Positions 25,807-35,119 of a stretch of DNA of 64,000 bases are shown piece by piece. Source of the stretch: JAHJQZ01 sp963667595. Its GTDB lineage: Bacteria > Pseudomonadota > Alphaproteobacteria > Rhizobiales > Devosiaceae. The translations under genes and the position numbers were made by a program. The stretch covers positions 496,001-560,000 of the forward strand of contig CAXXWD010000001.1 in NCBI GenBank assembly GCA_963667595.2. Direction: 5' to 3'. Position 1 is the first letter of the stretch; each line of letters starts with the position of its first letter. The notes under the pieces were generated by a model that was not told the DNA's origin, ran no database searches, and worked only from the letters and a program-made list of their open reading frames with translations.

Positions 25807-25993
25807 TTGTTCTTGGTCTCCTCGTTTCGCCCGGTCCGCCTCGTCCCGTTTCATATCGGCAAGGCGACGGGCAAGTCGTGTTGTTGCCGGAATCGTGCAA
25901 CGATGTCGTTGCCGCTTTTCCGAAAGTTTGAACCGAAATGCGTTCTCGCACGTCACATAGGCACTGAAGGCGCTTATTTCGAGGAGACGATTC

Positions 25994-26638
25994 ATGCGCA
26001 AACTCAACAATAGCATTACAATGGCCCTTGCCGGCCTCCTTCTTGCCACAACTGGCGCTTTCGCCGCACAGGGAGTCGCAACCGGCGCCGTCAATGTCCG
26101 GACCGGGCCGGGCACGTCCTTCTCCAAGGTCGATACGCTCTTTTCCGGCGAATCCGTCGCGATCGGCGAATGCCAGGCCGGCTGGTGCTATGTCGAGCAT
26201 GACGGGCCGGATGGCTGGGTCAGCGCCAACTACCTGACGCCAGCGGGCGGTTCCACGCCGGCGCCGGCCGAATCCGGCGATGACTGTCATTTCAACTGGG
26301 TCGTCGGACGGGGCTTCAGCATCGTGTGCGGCGACAACAGTATCACCCTGCCCACGCCCGGCGGCGCGCTGCCGCCACCGCCCCCGACCAAGAAGGTCTG
26401 TGTTTATGACGGCCCCAATTTCTCCGGTGCACATGTCTGCGCCAATGCCGGCATTTCCGACGACCACCTGGGCCCGGCCTGGAACAACCGCATCACCTCG
26501 ATCCGGCTTTTCGGCGGCGCCAAGATCAAGCTGTGCCAGAATTACAACTATGGCGGGTTCTGCAACACCTTCTCGAGCAACGTGCCGATGCTCGGCATGC
26601 CGCTCAACAACAAGGCATCGTCCTACAAGACCTGGTAA
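25994..26638 (+). CDS. Secreted SH3b protein with crystallin-like C-terminal domain
   Basis: 214 residues. Signal peptide (MRKLNNSITMALAGLLLATTGAFA). SH3b domain at about residues 27-80 (TGAVNVRTGPGTSFSKVD, then GECQAGWCYVEHDGPDGWVSANYL). A proline-rich linker precedes a Cys-containing C-terminal domain (VCVYDGPNFSGAHVCANAG, then IKLCQNYNYGGFCNTFSSNV) that resembles beta/gamma-crystallin or peptidase-inhibitor folds. First of five related genes in a row. Likely envelope-located; ligand unknown, with peptidoglycan possible from the SH3b family. Confidence 0.82.
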   Translation: MRKLNNSITMALAGLLLATTGAFAAQGVATGAVNVRTGPGTSFSKVDTLFSGESVAIGECQAGWCYVEHDGPDGWVSANYLTPAGGSTPAPAESGDDCHFNWVVGRGFSIVCGDNSITLPTPGGALPPPPPTKKVCVYDGPNFSGAHVCANAGISDDHLGPAWNNRITSIRLFGGAKIKLCQNYNYGGFCNTFSSNVPMLGMPLNNKASSYKTW

Positions 26639-26660
26639 ACTCGGTCGCCAGACGCCAAAG

Positions 26661-26690
26661 CCTCTCCGGCTCCGGTCGGAGAGGTCTTTG
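26661..26690 (+). terminator. Terminator after the first SH3b gene
   Basis: Stem CCTCTCCG / CGGAGAGG, eight-base loop, then TCTTTG; moderate T-tract. Confidence 0.65.
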
Positions 26691-26847
26691 TAACTTGCCA
26701 TCCGTCCGGAAACGCGACGGAGCAGAACGCCGGAGCCGATCCTGCGATTTTGCCAGACGTGCTCCGTTCGTGTTCCCATTTTCCTATGCGTGATTGGAAA
26801 TCTCTTTATCCAGTTCGTTCCCCATGGAGCAGAGCGCAAAGGGGAGC

Positions 26848-26946
26848 GACGGGTAAAAACGGGAACTTGTGGTTTTCTCGCGCCAAGCGCCACGATCGCC
26901 GGGAATGGGAGCCGGGCGGTCTGATGCCCTTAAAACACCCGATGCT
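26848..26946. repeat. RIME-like intergenic repeat, copy 2
   Basis: Relative of the 3577-3672 element: GACGGGTAAAAACGGGA, CTTGTGGTTTTC, GGGAATGGGAGCCGGGCGGT, ending CACCCGATGCTC, the inverse of the GAGCATCGGGCG opening. The ends therefore form an inverted repeat, degenerate at this copy's left end. Confidence 0.65.
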
Positions 26947-27067
26947 CCGGGGACTGACGGGCTTCGAAAAGTGTTGAAAGCCGGATGGCATCATCCGCAT
27001 TTCGGCCGTAACTTTGCTGAATGTTTCTTAATAAGTCAGCGGACCTTGCCGCAAGGAGGCAGCCTCA

Positions 27068-28387
27068 ATGAAGACTCCGATCCTCGTGCTGAGTGGCGCG
27101 ATCACCATGTTCGCAGCCCTTGTCGCCGGCCAGGCGCTCGCCGAGCCGGCCTATGCCACGCGTACCGTCAACATCCGGTCCGGCCCCGGTCTCGATTACG
27201 AAACCGTCGACAAACTGGTGGTCGACGAACCGGTCGACAAGGGCAATTGCAACGCCAACGGCACCTGGTGCTATGTCCGGCACGAAGGCACCAATGGCTG
27301 GGTCGCCGCCGTGTTTCTGACCACGACGCCCCCGGGCCAGCAGATCTCCGATCCGCCCGCCTCCAACCCGCCTCCGGCTGACCCAATGTCGAACGCCTAC
27401 AAGGCGAACCGGACGGTCAACGTGCGCTCCGGTCCGGGCACGCAATATGGCATCGTCGATCGGTTGACCGCCGGCGAATCGGTGACGCGCGGTCAATGCA
27501 CCTCCACCGGCAGCTGGTGCTATGTCAGCCATGACGGCGCCGATGGCTGGGTATCGGCAGGTTTCCTGACCCCCGAGACGCCGTCCGCGCCGCCTGCCGC
27601 AGAGCCCGGCGATGCCGCGCGCGTCGCCGTGTCCGCCGTCAATATCCGCACCGGACCCGGCACCAGCTTTGCCGTAACTGACCGGCTCGATGCCGGCGAA
27701 CGCGTCACGCTCGGCCAATGCACCTCCGACAAGAGCTGGTGTTATGTCAACCACAACGGACCGGATGGCTGGGTATCGGCGCGCTTCCTCACCCGTCCCG
27801 GCGCGCCCGGCGGTGATGACGTCGATATGCCGTCTTCCGATCATCAGGGCCCGGGGATCACGCCGCCCAACACCTGGCCACCCTTCACCAACGAACGGAC
27901 CGGAACCGCGGTGGCATCCATGCCGGTGCGGGGTGCCCCCAATCTCTTCACGGCGACGACCGGCCGGCTCGAACGCGGTGACGTTGTTACGGTCAGGGAA
28001 TGCTCGGACGATGGGTATTGGTGTCATATCGCCCGCAACGGCCTCGATGGCTGGGTGCCGGCCATGTTCCTCACCATAAAGGAGGCGGTTGAGCCCGCTC
28101 CCGTGGAAACAAGGCTCATCGCCGCGCGGACCACGCCGATTCGCAGGATGCCGGGCGATCAGTCCCAGATTCTCGGCATGCTGCAGGCCGGAGACAGGGT
28201 GCATGTCAACAGATGCGGCCCGGCGGGCGCCTGGTGCCAGATCACCGAGGGGCCGGTAACGGGATGGGTTCAGGCCAGCGCCCTCAAGGCGCCCGAGGCG
28301 GCGCCGATGCCGCCACCCGGCCAGCAATCGCCCAATTCGGTCTGTTTCACCGGTTTCGGCGGATTGCAGATCTGTCTCAACCAATAG
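27068..28387 (+). CDS. Secreted multi-SH3b protein
   Basis: 439 residues. Signal peptide (MKTPILVLSGAITMFAALVAGQALA). Then five SH3b-like modules: three canonical ones with VNIRSGPGLDYETVD / CYVRHEGTNGWV, VNVRSGPGTQYGIVD / CYVSHDGADGWV and VNIRTGPGTSFAVTD / CYVNHNGPDGWV, and two diverged ones (residues about 275-340 and 345-405). Each module carries a Cys pair (GQC...WCYV) likely to form a disulfide. Proline-rich linkers join them. AAGGAGG precedes the start. The module repeats suggest binding to a repetitive ligand in the envelope. Confidence 0.85.
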   Translation: MKTPILVLSGAITMFAALVAGQALAEPAYATRTVNIRSGPGLDYETVDKLVVDEPVDKGNCNANGTWCYVRHEGTNGWVAAVFLTTTPPGQQISDPPASNPPPADPMSNAYKANRTVNVRSGPGTQYGIVDRLTAGESVTRGQCTSTGSWCYVSHDGADGWVSAGFLTPETPSAPPAAEPGDAARVAVSAVNIRTGPGTSFAVTDRLDAGERVTLGQCTSDKSWCYVNHNGPDGWVSARFLTRPGAPGGDDVDMPSSDHQGPGITPPNTWPPFTNERTGTAVASMPVRGAPNLFTATTGRLERGDVVTVRECSDDGYWCHIARNGLDGWVPAMFLTIKEAVEPAPVETRLIAARTTPIRRMPGDQSQILGMLQAGDRVHVNRCGPAGAWCQITEGPVTGWVQASALKAPEAAPMPPPGQQSPNSVCFTGFGGLQICLNQ

Positions 28388-28416
28388 GCCCGAATGATCC
28401 GAAACCTGTGTGTTTC

Positions 28417-28449
28417 AAGGCGTCGCGACCACACCGCGGCGCCTTTTTC
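28417..28449 (+). terminator. Terminator after the multi-SH3b gene
   Basis: Stem GGCGTCGCG / CGCGGCGCC with one G-U pair, followed by five T. Confidence 0.8.
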
Positions 28450-28532
28450 CGTTTTTTGGACATCGAAGGGCTTGGAGTGCGGCGCAACAAACGTTAAGAC
28501 TTTATCAACTCATATCGATCGGAAGTTCCGCC

Positions 28533-29099
28533 ATGCGTAGTTCCGCCCTGCTTCGCGCCACCAGCTTGGCATTCGCTTTTCTTCTTGCCGGTTCCGCAAC
28601 AGCGTTTGCCGGAACCGCGGCCTGGCTCCTCAACGATGCCGCGATGGTTGCCGGCCCGGGTGCGGCCTACAAATCGGTTGGCCATGGCGCGGCGGGCGCG
28701 CTGGTTTCGGTCGAACGGTGCACCAAAGGCTTCTGCCAGATCGATTTCGAAGGCAAGACCGGCTGGGTGATGCGGCCCGATCTCAGCTTTGGTCTCGAAG
28801 CGCGAGGCCCGGTGACCGGTTCGCATTTCGACATGAAGAGCGGCAACGGCACGGTCTGTCTATATACCGGCGCCGATTTCACCGGCGACTATTTATGCCG
28901 CGACTCCGGTTTCGTGGTCACGGATCTCGCCCGCACCGGTCTCGACAACCTGTTCAGGTCCGCAACCGTAGCCGGTGATGCCTCGGTTCTGTTGTGCCGC
29001 GACTTCAACTTCACGTCCTATTGCGAGACGCTGACCAAGGACACCCCGCGGCTCAACCGGTTCCTTTACGGCAACGTATCGAGCCTCCACGTCTATTAG
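28533..29099 (+). CDS. Secreted SH3b-like plus crystallin-like protein
   Basis: 188 residues. Signal peptide (MRSSALLRATSLAFAFLLAGSATAFA). A degenerate SH3b module (AAMVAGPGAAYKSVG, then CTKGFCQIDFEGKTGWVM) is followed by the Cys-rich C-terminal domain also seen in the 25994 gene (VCLYTGADFTGDYLCRDSG, then VLLCRDFNFTSYCETLTKD). Same two-domain plan as the 25994 gene, so the two are paralogs. Start at 28533 preceded by GGAAG. Confidence 0.8.
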   Translation: MRSSALLRATSLAFAFLLAGSATAFAGTAAWLLNDAAMVAGPGAAYKSVGHGAAGALVSVERCTKGFCQIDFEGKTGWVMRPDLSFGLEARGPVTGSHFDMKSGNGTVCLYTGADFTGDYLCRDSGFVVTDLARTGLDNLFRSATVAGDASVLLCRDFNFTSYCETLTKDTPRLNRFLYGNVSSLHVY

Positions 29100-29222
29100 G
29101 GCCGTTCCGGAATCCTTGAGAATCTGACCGAAGCATTGCCGCTCGGTCGCCTCGCCCGGTGCATTAGCCATAACGCCCGGCTTGTCTTGCGCGGATCGCG
29201 CTCCGGCGCGATTTTTCGCATT

Positions 29223-29615
29223 ATGAAAATCCATCCGTCCGCTCTTGTGGTTCTGCTGGTCGCCAGCCTTCCCGTTCTTGCGAACGCGGACGAAGGGGAC
29301 TCGATGGCCGCCGCCGCGCCGCTCAATGTCCGGACCGGTCCCGGTCTCGATCATGCCATTCTCGACACGCTGGCCATTGGCGAACGCGTGCTGGTCAACC
29401 ATTGCATCGACGAGTGGTGCGAGATCACCCGCGTCGGAATCGATGGCTGGGTCTATGCGCCCTATCTGGTGGCCGCCGGATTCTCCGAAACCTGGCATGC
29501 CGGTTCGTACGATCTGCCCGCAACACTTGGTAGCGACACCATTGGCGATTTCGATCTCGATGTCCTGATAGATGTGACATCCCCGAGAAGCGGACCGGCT
29601 CGGCCCAAGCCCTGA
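29223..29615 (+). CDS. Secreted single-SH3b protein
   Basis: 130 residues. Signal peptide (MKIHPSALVVLLVASLPVLANA), then one SH3b domain (LNVRTGPGLDHAILDTL, then CIDEWCEITRVGIDGWVYAPYL) and a 40-residue acidic tail. Paralog of its neighbours; the Gly-Trp-Val core is kept. Function unknown. Start is the ATG at 29223; no strong ribosome site is visible. Confidence 0.75.
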   Translation: MKIHPSALVVLLVASLPVLANADEGDSMAAAAPLNVRTGPGLDHAILDTLAIGERVLVNHCIDEWCEITRVGIDGWVYAPYLVAAGFSETWHAGSYDLPATLGSDTIGDFDLDVLIDVTSPRSGPARPKP

Positions 29616-29720
29616 AGCCGGTCTTTTCCACATGCCCCGGTCCAGTGTTCAGTCTCGGTTCAGCCAGGTTCTGCCACTTATGCCTCACGTTTGAACAACC
29701 CACGTGAAGGGAGAGGCTCC

Positions 29721-30095
29721 ATGAAACTTGGCAAACACATGGCCACCACCGGCATCGCCGTTGCCATTCTGGTCCTGGGCATTGGCTCGGCTCTGGCGGC
29801 ACCGGCTCGGGCCACCGGTAGCGTCAACGTCCGCACCGGCCCGAGTGTCGGGTTCCCCAGGATCGATACCCTCTACAGGGGCGAACGCGTCGATGTCCGG
29901 CAATGCCGGAACGGCTGGTGCTTCGTTACCCATCGCGGTCCCGATGGCTGGGTCAGCGCCAGATATCTGTCGCGGACCGTCATGCCGTACCGGAGCGGTC
30001 CTTCGGTCAATTTCCACTTCGGCTTCCCGTTCGGCAACCGCAACCCGCCGCGTCCTTACTACCATCCGTTTCCGCCCCCTCCGCCACGTTGGTGA
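29721..30095 (+). CDS. Secreted SH3b protein with proline-rich tail
   Basis: 124 residues. Signal peptide (MKLGKHMATTGIAVAILVLGIGSALA). SH3b domain (VNVRTGPSVGFPRIDTL, then CRNGWCFVTHRGPDGWVSARYL) and a Pro/Phe/Asn-rich C-terminus (NRNPPRPYYHPFPPPPPRW). GAAGGGAGAGG precedes the ATG. Last gene of the SH3b cluster; a terminator follows at 30211. Confidence 0.8.
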   Translation: MKLGKHMATTGIAVAILVLGIGSALAAPARATGSVNVRTGPSVGFPRIDTLYRGERVDVRQCRNGWCFVTHRGPDGWVSARYLSRTVMPYRSGPSVNFHFGFPFGNRNPPRPYYHPFPPPPPRW

Positions 30096-30210
30096 AATCC
30101 ATCCGGTCTTCGGGCGCGGCACGTCCTTCGGCAACCTGACTGCCCGGTCACCCGCGCCAGGAGGTTTCCAAAAGACCAACCAGAACTGACATCACGAGCG
30201 CCACTCGCTC

Positions 30211-30246
30211 AGCCCGTCGGCCCCAGAACCGGCGGGCTGATTTGTT
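30211..30246 (+). terminator. Terminator at the end of the SH3b cluster
   Basis: Stem AGCCCGTCGG / CCGGCGGGCT (one G-U), eight-base loop, then GATTTGTTTTG. The following stretch to 30695 holds a RIME-like fragment at 30304 and no gene I can support; a 72-residue minus-strand frame (30335-30553) lacks recognisable features. Confidence 0.75.
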
Positions 30247-30303
30247 TTGCATCGCGCCCCGCATCCATCGCCACGCCAACTTTGAAGGCCCGGCAATTTC
30301 CTA

Positions 30304-30362
30304 GAGCATCGGGCGAAAACCGGTGTCCGCCTTTTCACCCGGTGCTGCAGTCTAGGTATCGA
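30304..30362. repeat. RIME-like fragment
   Basis: GAGCATCGGGCGAAAACCGG followed by CCTTTTCACCCGGTGC, an inverted-repeat fragment of the same family as 3577. Confidence 0.55.
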
Positions 30363-30695
30363 TAGAACACCGCATCACCTCTAAGAAGAGGTCCGGCATT
30401 CTCATAACGACACACGAGCATTTCAGCCAAAACGCAACGCGTCGGGGGCAGGTCTGGCGCCGTAAAGACCGTCAAGATCATGCCTTTCGGTTTCCCGCCA
30501 TCGGTCATCTGCACTCGCGACAATGCGCCGCCTTTTTTGGGTTTGCGTCTCAAAACTCTTTGGAAAAACCCTATTCATTTAGGACAGCCCTTTTGTCCAA
30601 TGGGTCAAAGGAGTTGCACGTGCTGCCAAAAAAGGATTTGTTACAATCCAATCCGCCGGCACGCCACGGCGGTACTCGTATAGGGAGAGCAACTC

Positions 30696-32291
30696 ATGCG
30701 TTTAATGTCTTCTTTATTGGTCGCCACTGCCCTGGTGACGGCCCTGTCTGGCGCGGCCTACGCCAAGACCCTGGTATACTGCTCCGAGGCATCGCCGGCT
30801 CATTTCGATCCCGGCCCGCTGACCGGCGGAAACGATTTCGACGCCTCGTCGCGCACAATTTATAACCGTCTCGTTGAATTCGAACACGGCGGCACCGCCG
30901 TCATTCCCGGTCTCGCCGAGAGCTGGGAAACGAGTGCCGACGGCACCGAGATCACCTTCCACCTGCGTCCGGGTGTGAAGTTTCACACCACATCCTATTT
31001 CACGCCGACCCGCGACCTGAACGCCGATGACGTCATCTTCTCGTTCGAGCGGCAGTGGAAGGAAGACAACCCGTACTACGCCTATCTGCCGAGCCTGACC
31101 TGGGACTATTTCCAGGGCATGGACATGCCGGCCTTCATCAAGGACATCGTCAAGGTCGACGATCTGACGGTGAAGTTCGTTCTCAACGAGCCGAACGCGC
31201 CGATGATCGCCAATATGGGCATGGACTTCGCGTCCATCCTGTCCAAGGAGTATGCCGACCAGCTCGTCGCCGCCGGCACGATGGAAAAGCTTTCGACCGA
31301 ACCCGTCGGCACGGGCCCGTTCGAATTCGTCAACTACCAGCTTGATTCCGTCATTCGCTTCAAGGCGTTCGACGATTATTGGGCGGGCAAGGTCAAGATC
31401 GACGACCTGATCTTCGCCATCACCACCGACCAGCAGGTCCGGGCCCAGAAGCTCCAGGCCGGCGAATGCGATATCATGCCGTATCCGGCCACGGCGGACC
31501 TGCCCTCGCTGCAGGCCGATTCCAACCTCGTCGTGATGGAGAAGGAAGGCCTGAATATCGGCTACATGTCCTACAACGTCACCGAGCCGCCGTTCGACAA
31601 GGTCGAGGTCCGCAAGGCCCTCAACATGGCGATCAACAAGCAGGCGATCATCGACGCGGTCTACCAGGGCGCCGGCCAGGCGGCCGTCAACCTGATCCCG
31701 CCGACCATGTGGTCCTACAATACCGAGATCAAGGACGATCCCTATGATCCGGAAGCGGCTAAGAAGCTTCTGGCCGATGCCGGCGTCACCGATCTCACCA
31801 CCGACATCTGGGCCATGCCGGTCCAGCGTCCGTACAACCCGAACGCCCGTCGTATCGGCGAAATGATCCAGGCCGACTGGGCCGCCATCGGCGTCAAGGC
31901 CAACATCATTAGCTACGAGTGGACCGAATACCGCACGCGCGGCAAGCTGGCCGACCGCAAGGGCCCGTTCCAGATCGGCTGGACCGGTGACAACGGCGAT
32001 CCGGACAACTTCTTCGCGACGTTGTTCTCCTGCTCGGCCATCGGTGTGTCGAACTACTCGAGCTGGTGTGATCCCACGTTTGAGGATCTGATCCAGAAGG
32101 CCAAGACGACGTCCGACATGGCCGAACGCACCAAGCTCTATGAAGAAGCCCAGGTGGTGTTCAAGGAACAGGCTCCGGCTCTGATGCTTGCCCACTCCAA
32201 GGTCTTCATGCCGATGAGCAAGAAGGTGATCGGCTACACCATGGATCCGCTTGGCATCCACCGCTTTGACAATGTCGATGTGGCTGAATAA
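30696..32291 (+). CDS. dppA: Peptide ABC transporter substrate-binding protein
   Basis: 531-residue periplasmic binding protein of family 5. Signal peptide (MRLMSSLLVATALVTALSGAAYA), then KTLVYCSEASPAHFDPG and the family signature around FHLRPGVKFHTTSYF. ADDVIFSFERQW and WTGDNGDPDNFFATLFSCSA follow DppA closely. It captures di- or oligopeptides, possibly also haem or 5-aminolevulinate, for the DppBCDF pump encoded downstream. GGGAGAG precedes the ATG. A stem-loop separates it from dppB. Confidence 0.92.
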   Translation: MRLMSSLLVATALVTALSGAAYAKTLVYCSEASPAHFDPGPLTGGNDFDASSRTIYNRLVEFEHGGTAVIPGLAESWETSADGTEITFHLRPGVKFHTTSYFTPTRDLNADDVIFSFERQWKEDNPYYAYLPSLTWDYFQGMDMPAFIKDIVKVDDLTVKFVLNEPNAPMIANMGMDFASILSKEYADQLVAAGTMEKLSTEPVGTGPFEFVNYQLDSVIRFKAFDDYWAGKVKIDDLIFAITTDQQVRAQKLQAGECDIMPYPATADLPSLQADSNLVVMEKEGLNIGYMSYNVTEPPFDKVEVRKALNMAINKQAIIDAVYQGAGQAAVNLIPPTMWSYNTEIKDDPYDPEAAKKLLADAGVTDLTTDIWAMPVQRPYNPNARRIGEMIQADWAAIGVKANIISYEWTEYRTRGKLADRKGPFQIGWTGDNGDPDNFFATLFSCSAIGVSNYSSWCDPTFEDLIQKAKTTSDMAERTKLYEEAQVVFKEQAPALMLAHSKVFMPMSKKVIGYTMDPLGIHRFDNVDVAE

Positions 32292-32304
32292 TCCCGTAAA
32301 TCCA

Positions 32305-32328
32305 TGGCGCCGCCGTCAGGCGGCGCCA
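32305..32328 (+). other. Intercistronic stem-loop between dppA and dppB
   Basis: Ten-base perfect stem TGGCGCCGCC / GGCGGCGCCA with a GTCA tetraloop and no T-tract. Typical of mRNA-stabilising hairpins that keep binding-protein mRNA in excess over the permease mRNA. Confidence 0.7.
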
Positions 32329-32347
32329 GCCCTTATCGTATAGTCCT

Positions 32348-33355
32348 ATGTTCAGATTCTTTCTCGGCAAGCTGGCGCTGCTCATTCCGACCATATTCGG
32401 CATCAGCCTGGCCGCTTTTGCTTTTGTCCGTTTCCTGCCCGGCGATCCCATCCTCGCGATGGCCGGCGAACACGGCGTTTCGCCCGAGCGCTATGAAATC
32501 CTCAAGGAACAGTTCGGGTACAACCTGCCGATCTGGCAGCAGTACTTCAACTATCTCGGCCAGGTGCTGACTGGCGATTTCGGCATTTCGCTGTCGACCA
32601 AGCGGCCGGTGATCAACGAGTTCCTCACCCTGTTCCCGGCGACGATCGAACTCAGCTTCTTCGCCATGGCCTTCGCCGTTCTGCTCGGCATTCCGGCCGG
32701 CATCTTCGCCGCCGTCAAGCGCGGCACGGCGGTGGACCACACCGTCATGGGCGTCGCCCTGACCGGGTATTCGATGCCGATCTTCTGGTGGGGCCTTCTG
32801 CTGATCATCCTGTTCTCGGGCATATTGCACTGGACGCCCGTTTCGGGACGGATGGATCTCAAGTTCTTCTTTACCCCAATCACCGGCCTCATGACCGTCG
32901 ACACCCTGATCTACGGCAACTGGCCAGGTTTCGTTTCGGCGATCCGGCACCTTATCCTGCCCGCCATCGTGCTCGGCACCATTCCGCTCGCCGTCATTGC
33001 CCGCCAGACACGGTCGGCCATGCTCGAAGTGCTGAGCGAAGACTATGTGCGCACCGCCCGCGCCAAGGGTTTGTCCCCGATGCGCGTGGTCGGGCTTCAC
33101 GCCCTCAGAAACGCTCTCATCCCGGTGATCACCACCATCGGGTTGCAGGTCGGCCTGTTGATGGCCGGCGCCATCCTGACCGAGACGATTTTCTCCTGGC
33201 CCGGCGTTGGCAAATGGATGATCGATTCCATCTTCAAGCGCGACTATGTTGTGGTGCAGTCCGGTCTTTTGCTCATCGCCCTGATTGTCATGACCATTAA
33301 TCTGCTGGTTGATCTGCTCTATGGCTTCATCAACCCGCGCATCCGCCATCAATAG
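32348..33355 (+). CDS. dppB: Dipeptide ABC transporter permease
   Basis: 335-residue inner-membrane permease with six helices. It has the N-terminal FLPGDPILAMAGEHG of DppB/OppB and the EAA loop DYVRTARAKGLSPMRVVGLHALRNALIPVIT. Second gene of the dpp operon, pairs with the 33367 permease. Confidence 0.94.
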   Translation: MFRFFLGKLALLIPTIFGISLAAFAFVRFLPGDPILAMAGEHGVSPERYEILKEQFGYNLPIWQQYFNYLGQVLTGDFGISLSTKRPVINEFLTLFPATIELSFFAMAFAVLLGIPAGIFAAVKRGTAVDHTVMGVALTGYSMPIFWWGLLLIILFSGILHWTPVSGRMDLKFFFTPITGLMTVDTLIYGNWPGFVSAIRHLILPAIVLGTIPLAVIARQTRSAMLEVLSEDYVRTARAKGLSPMRVVGLHALRNALIPVITTIGLQVGLLMAGAILTETIFSWPGVGKWMIDSIFKRDYVVVQSGLLLIALIVMTINLLVDLLYGFINPRIRHQ

Positions 33356-33366
33356 GGGAAAAGATC

Positions 33367-34272
33367 ATGACAGACACATCCCCTGAAGTCGGCTACGCCC
33401 CGACCACGCGCATCGAGATGCTCGCCGAGTTCTGGCATTATTTCCGCCAGAACCGGGGCGCGGTGATCGGCCTTGTTGTTTTCGCCGTCATTGTCTTCGT
33501 TGCCATCTTCGCGCCGGTCTTCGCGCCGCACGCGCCCAACGAACAGTTCCGCGACTATTTGCTGACGCCACCCGTCTGGCAGGACGGCGGGACCGCCCAG
33601 TTCCTGCTCGGCACCGACGCGGTCGGTCGCGATATCCTCTCGCGCCTGATCCATGGCGCCCGCTATTCGCTGTTCATCGGCCTGGTGGTCGTGGTCATTT
33701 CGCTCGTCGCCGGTGTTTTCATCGGACTCATCGCCGGCTATTTCCGCGGCTGGATCGATACGCTGATCATGCGCCTGATGGACGTGATCCTGGCCTTCCC
33801 GTCCCTGCTTCTGGCGCTGGTTCTGGTGGCCATTCTCGGCCCGAGCCTGCTCAACGCCATGATCGCCATCGCCATCGTCTATCAGCCGCATTTCGCCCGG
33901 CTGACCCGCGCCGCCGTCATGAGCGAGTTCAACCGCGACTACGTCACGTCCTCGCGCCTGGCCGGGGCCGGCCATTTGCGGCTGATGTTCCTGACCATTT
34001 TGCCCAATTGTCTCGCACCGCTGATCGTTCAGGGCACGCTGAGTTTCTCCAACGCCATTCTCGACATCGCGGCGCTGGGATTTCTCGGCATGGGCGCCCA
34101 GCCGCCGCTCCCGGAATGGGGCACCATGTTGGCCGAGGCCCGCGAATTCATTCTGCGCGCGTGGTGGGTCGTCACCTTCCCGGGCGTCGCCATCCTCATC
34201 ACCGTGCTCGCCATCAATCTGATGGGCGACGGGTTGCGCGATGCGCTCGATCCGAAGCTGAAGCGGAGCTGA
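33367..34272 (+). CDS. dppC: Dipeptide ABC transporter permease
   Basis: 301 residues. Cytosolic N-terminus, first helix AVIGLVVFAVIVFVAIFAPVF, LLGTDAVGRDILSRLIHGAR (DppC/OppC signature) and an EAA-type loop YVTSSRLAGAGHLRLMFLTILPN. Eleven bases after dppB, four before dppD. Confidence 0.94.
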   Translation: MTDTSPEVGYAPTTRIEMLAEFWHYFRQNRGAVIGLVVFAVIVFVAIFAPVFAPHAPNEQFRDYLLTPPVWQDGGTAQFLLGTDAVGRDILSRLIHGARYSLFIGLVVVVISLVAGVFIGLIAGYFRGWIDTLIMRLMDVILAFPSLLLALVLVAILGPSLLNAMIAIAIVYQPHFARLTRAAVMSEFNRDYVTSSRLAGAGHLRLMFLTILPNCLAPLIVQGTLSFSNAILDIAALGFLGMGAQPPLPEWGTMLAEAREFILRAWWVVTFPGVAILITVLAINLMGDGLRDALDPKLKRS

Positions 34273-34276
34273 GCCG

Positions 34277-35119
34277 ATGCCCCTTTTAGATATCGTCAAC
34301 CTCTCCGTCGCCTTCGATACCGCCGCCGGCCTGTTCGTGGCGCTCGACAAGGTGTCCTATCGCATCGATTCGCGCGAAGTTCTGGCCATTGTCGGCGAAT
34401 CCGGCTCCGGAAAATCGGTCGCCATGCTGGCGGTCATGGGCCTGTTGCCGCCCACCGCTCATGTCAGCGCCGACAAGATCGAATTCGAAGGACGCGACAT
34501 TCTCAACCTCAACGAGAGCGATCGACGAAAGATCATTGGCAAGGACATTGCCATGATCTTCCAGGAGCCGATCGCCAGCCTCAATCCCTGCTTCACCGTC
34601 GGGTTCCAGATCGGTGAAATGTTGACCGCCCATCTCGGGCTCAAGGGCCATGCGCGGCACGAGCGCGCCATCTCGCTTCTCGAGGCCGTCGGCATCCGCG
34701 ATGCCGAGGAACGACTCAAATCCTTCCCGCACCAGATGTCGGGCGGCCAGTGCCAGCGCGTCATGATCGCCATGGCCATCGCCTGCGAACCCAAGCTCTT
34801 GATCGCCGACGAACCGACCACGGCGCTCGACGTCACCATTCAGAAGCAGATTCTCGACCTGCTGATGCGTATCCAGGCCGAGCGCGGCATGGGGCTCATC
34901 CTCATCACCCACAATATGGGCGTGGTCGCCGAAACCGCCGACCGGGTGGTGGTGCAGTACAAGGGCCACAAGATGGAGGAGGCCGACGTCCTGACCCTGT
35001 TCGAGAACCCGCGAAACGCCTACACGCGCGCGCTTCTGGCTGCCCTGCCCGACAACGCCACCGGCGACCGGCTGCCCACCATTTCCGGCTTCGAGTTCAC
35101 CGAAGGAGCCACGTCATGA
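34277..35119 (+). CDS. dppD: Dipeptide ABC transporter ATPase
   Basis: 280-residue nucleotide-binding subunit. Walker A GESGSGKSVA, Q-loop MIFQEPIASLNPC, signature MSGGQCQRVMIA, Walker B LLIADEPTTALDV. The C-terminal extension is short and lacks the full Cys-rich iron-sulfur site of some DppD proteins. Its TGA overlaps the ATG of the next gene. Confidence 0.93.
   Translation: MPLLDIVNLSVAFDTAAGLFVALDKVSYRIDSREVLAIVGESGSGKSVAMLAVMGLLPPTAHVSADKIEFEGRDILNLNESDRRKIIGKDIAMIFQEPIASLNPCFTVGFQIGEMLTAHLGLKGHARHERAISLLEAVGIRDAEERLKSFPHQMSGGQCQRVMIAMAIACEPKLLIADEPTTALDVTIQKQILDLLMRIQAERGMGLILITHNMGVVAETADRVVVQYKGHKMEEADVLTLFENPRNAYTRALLAALPDNATGDRLPTISGFEFTEGATS

Noticed and set aside
30335..30553. 72-residue minus-strand frame between the SH3b cluster and dppA
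   Set aside because: No ribosome site, no family features, and it begins inside a RIME-like fragment.
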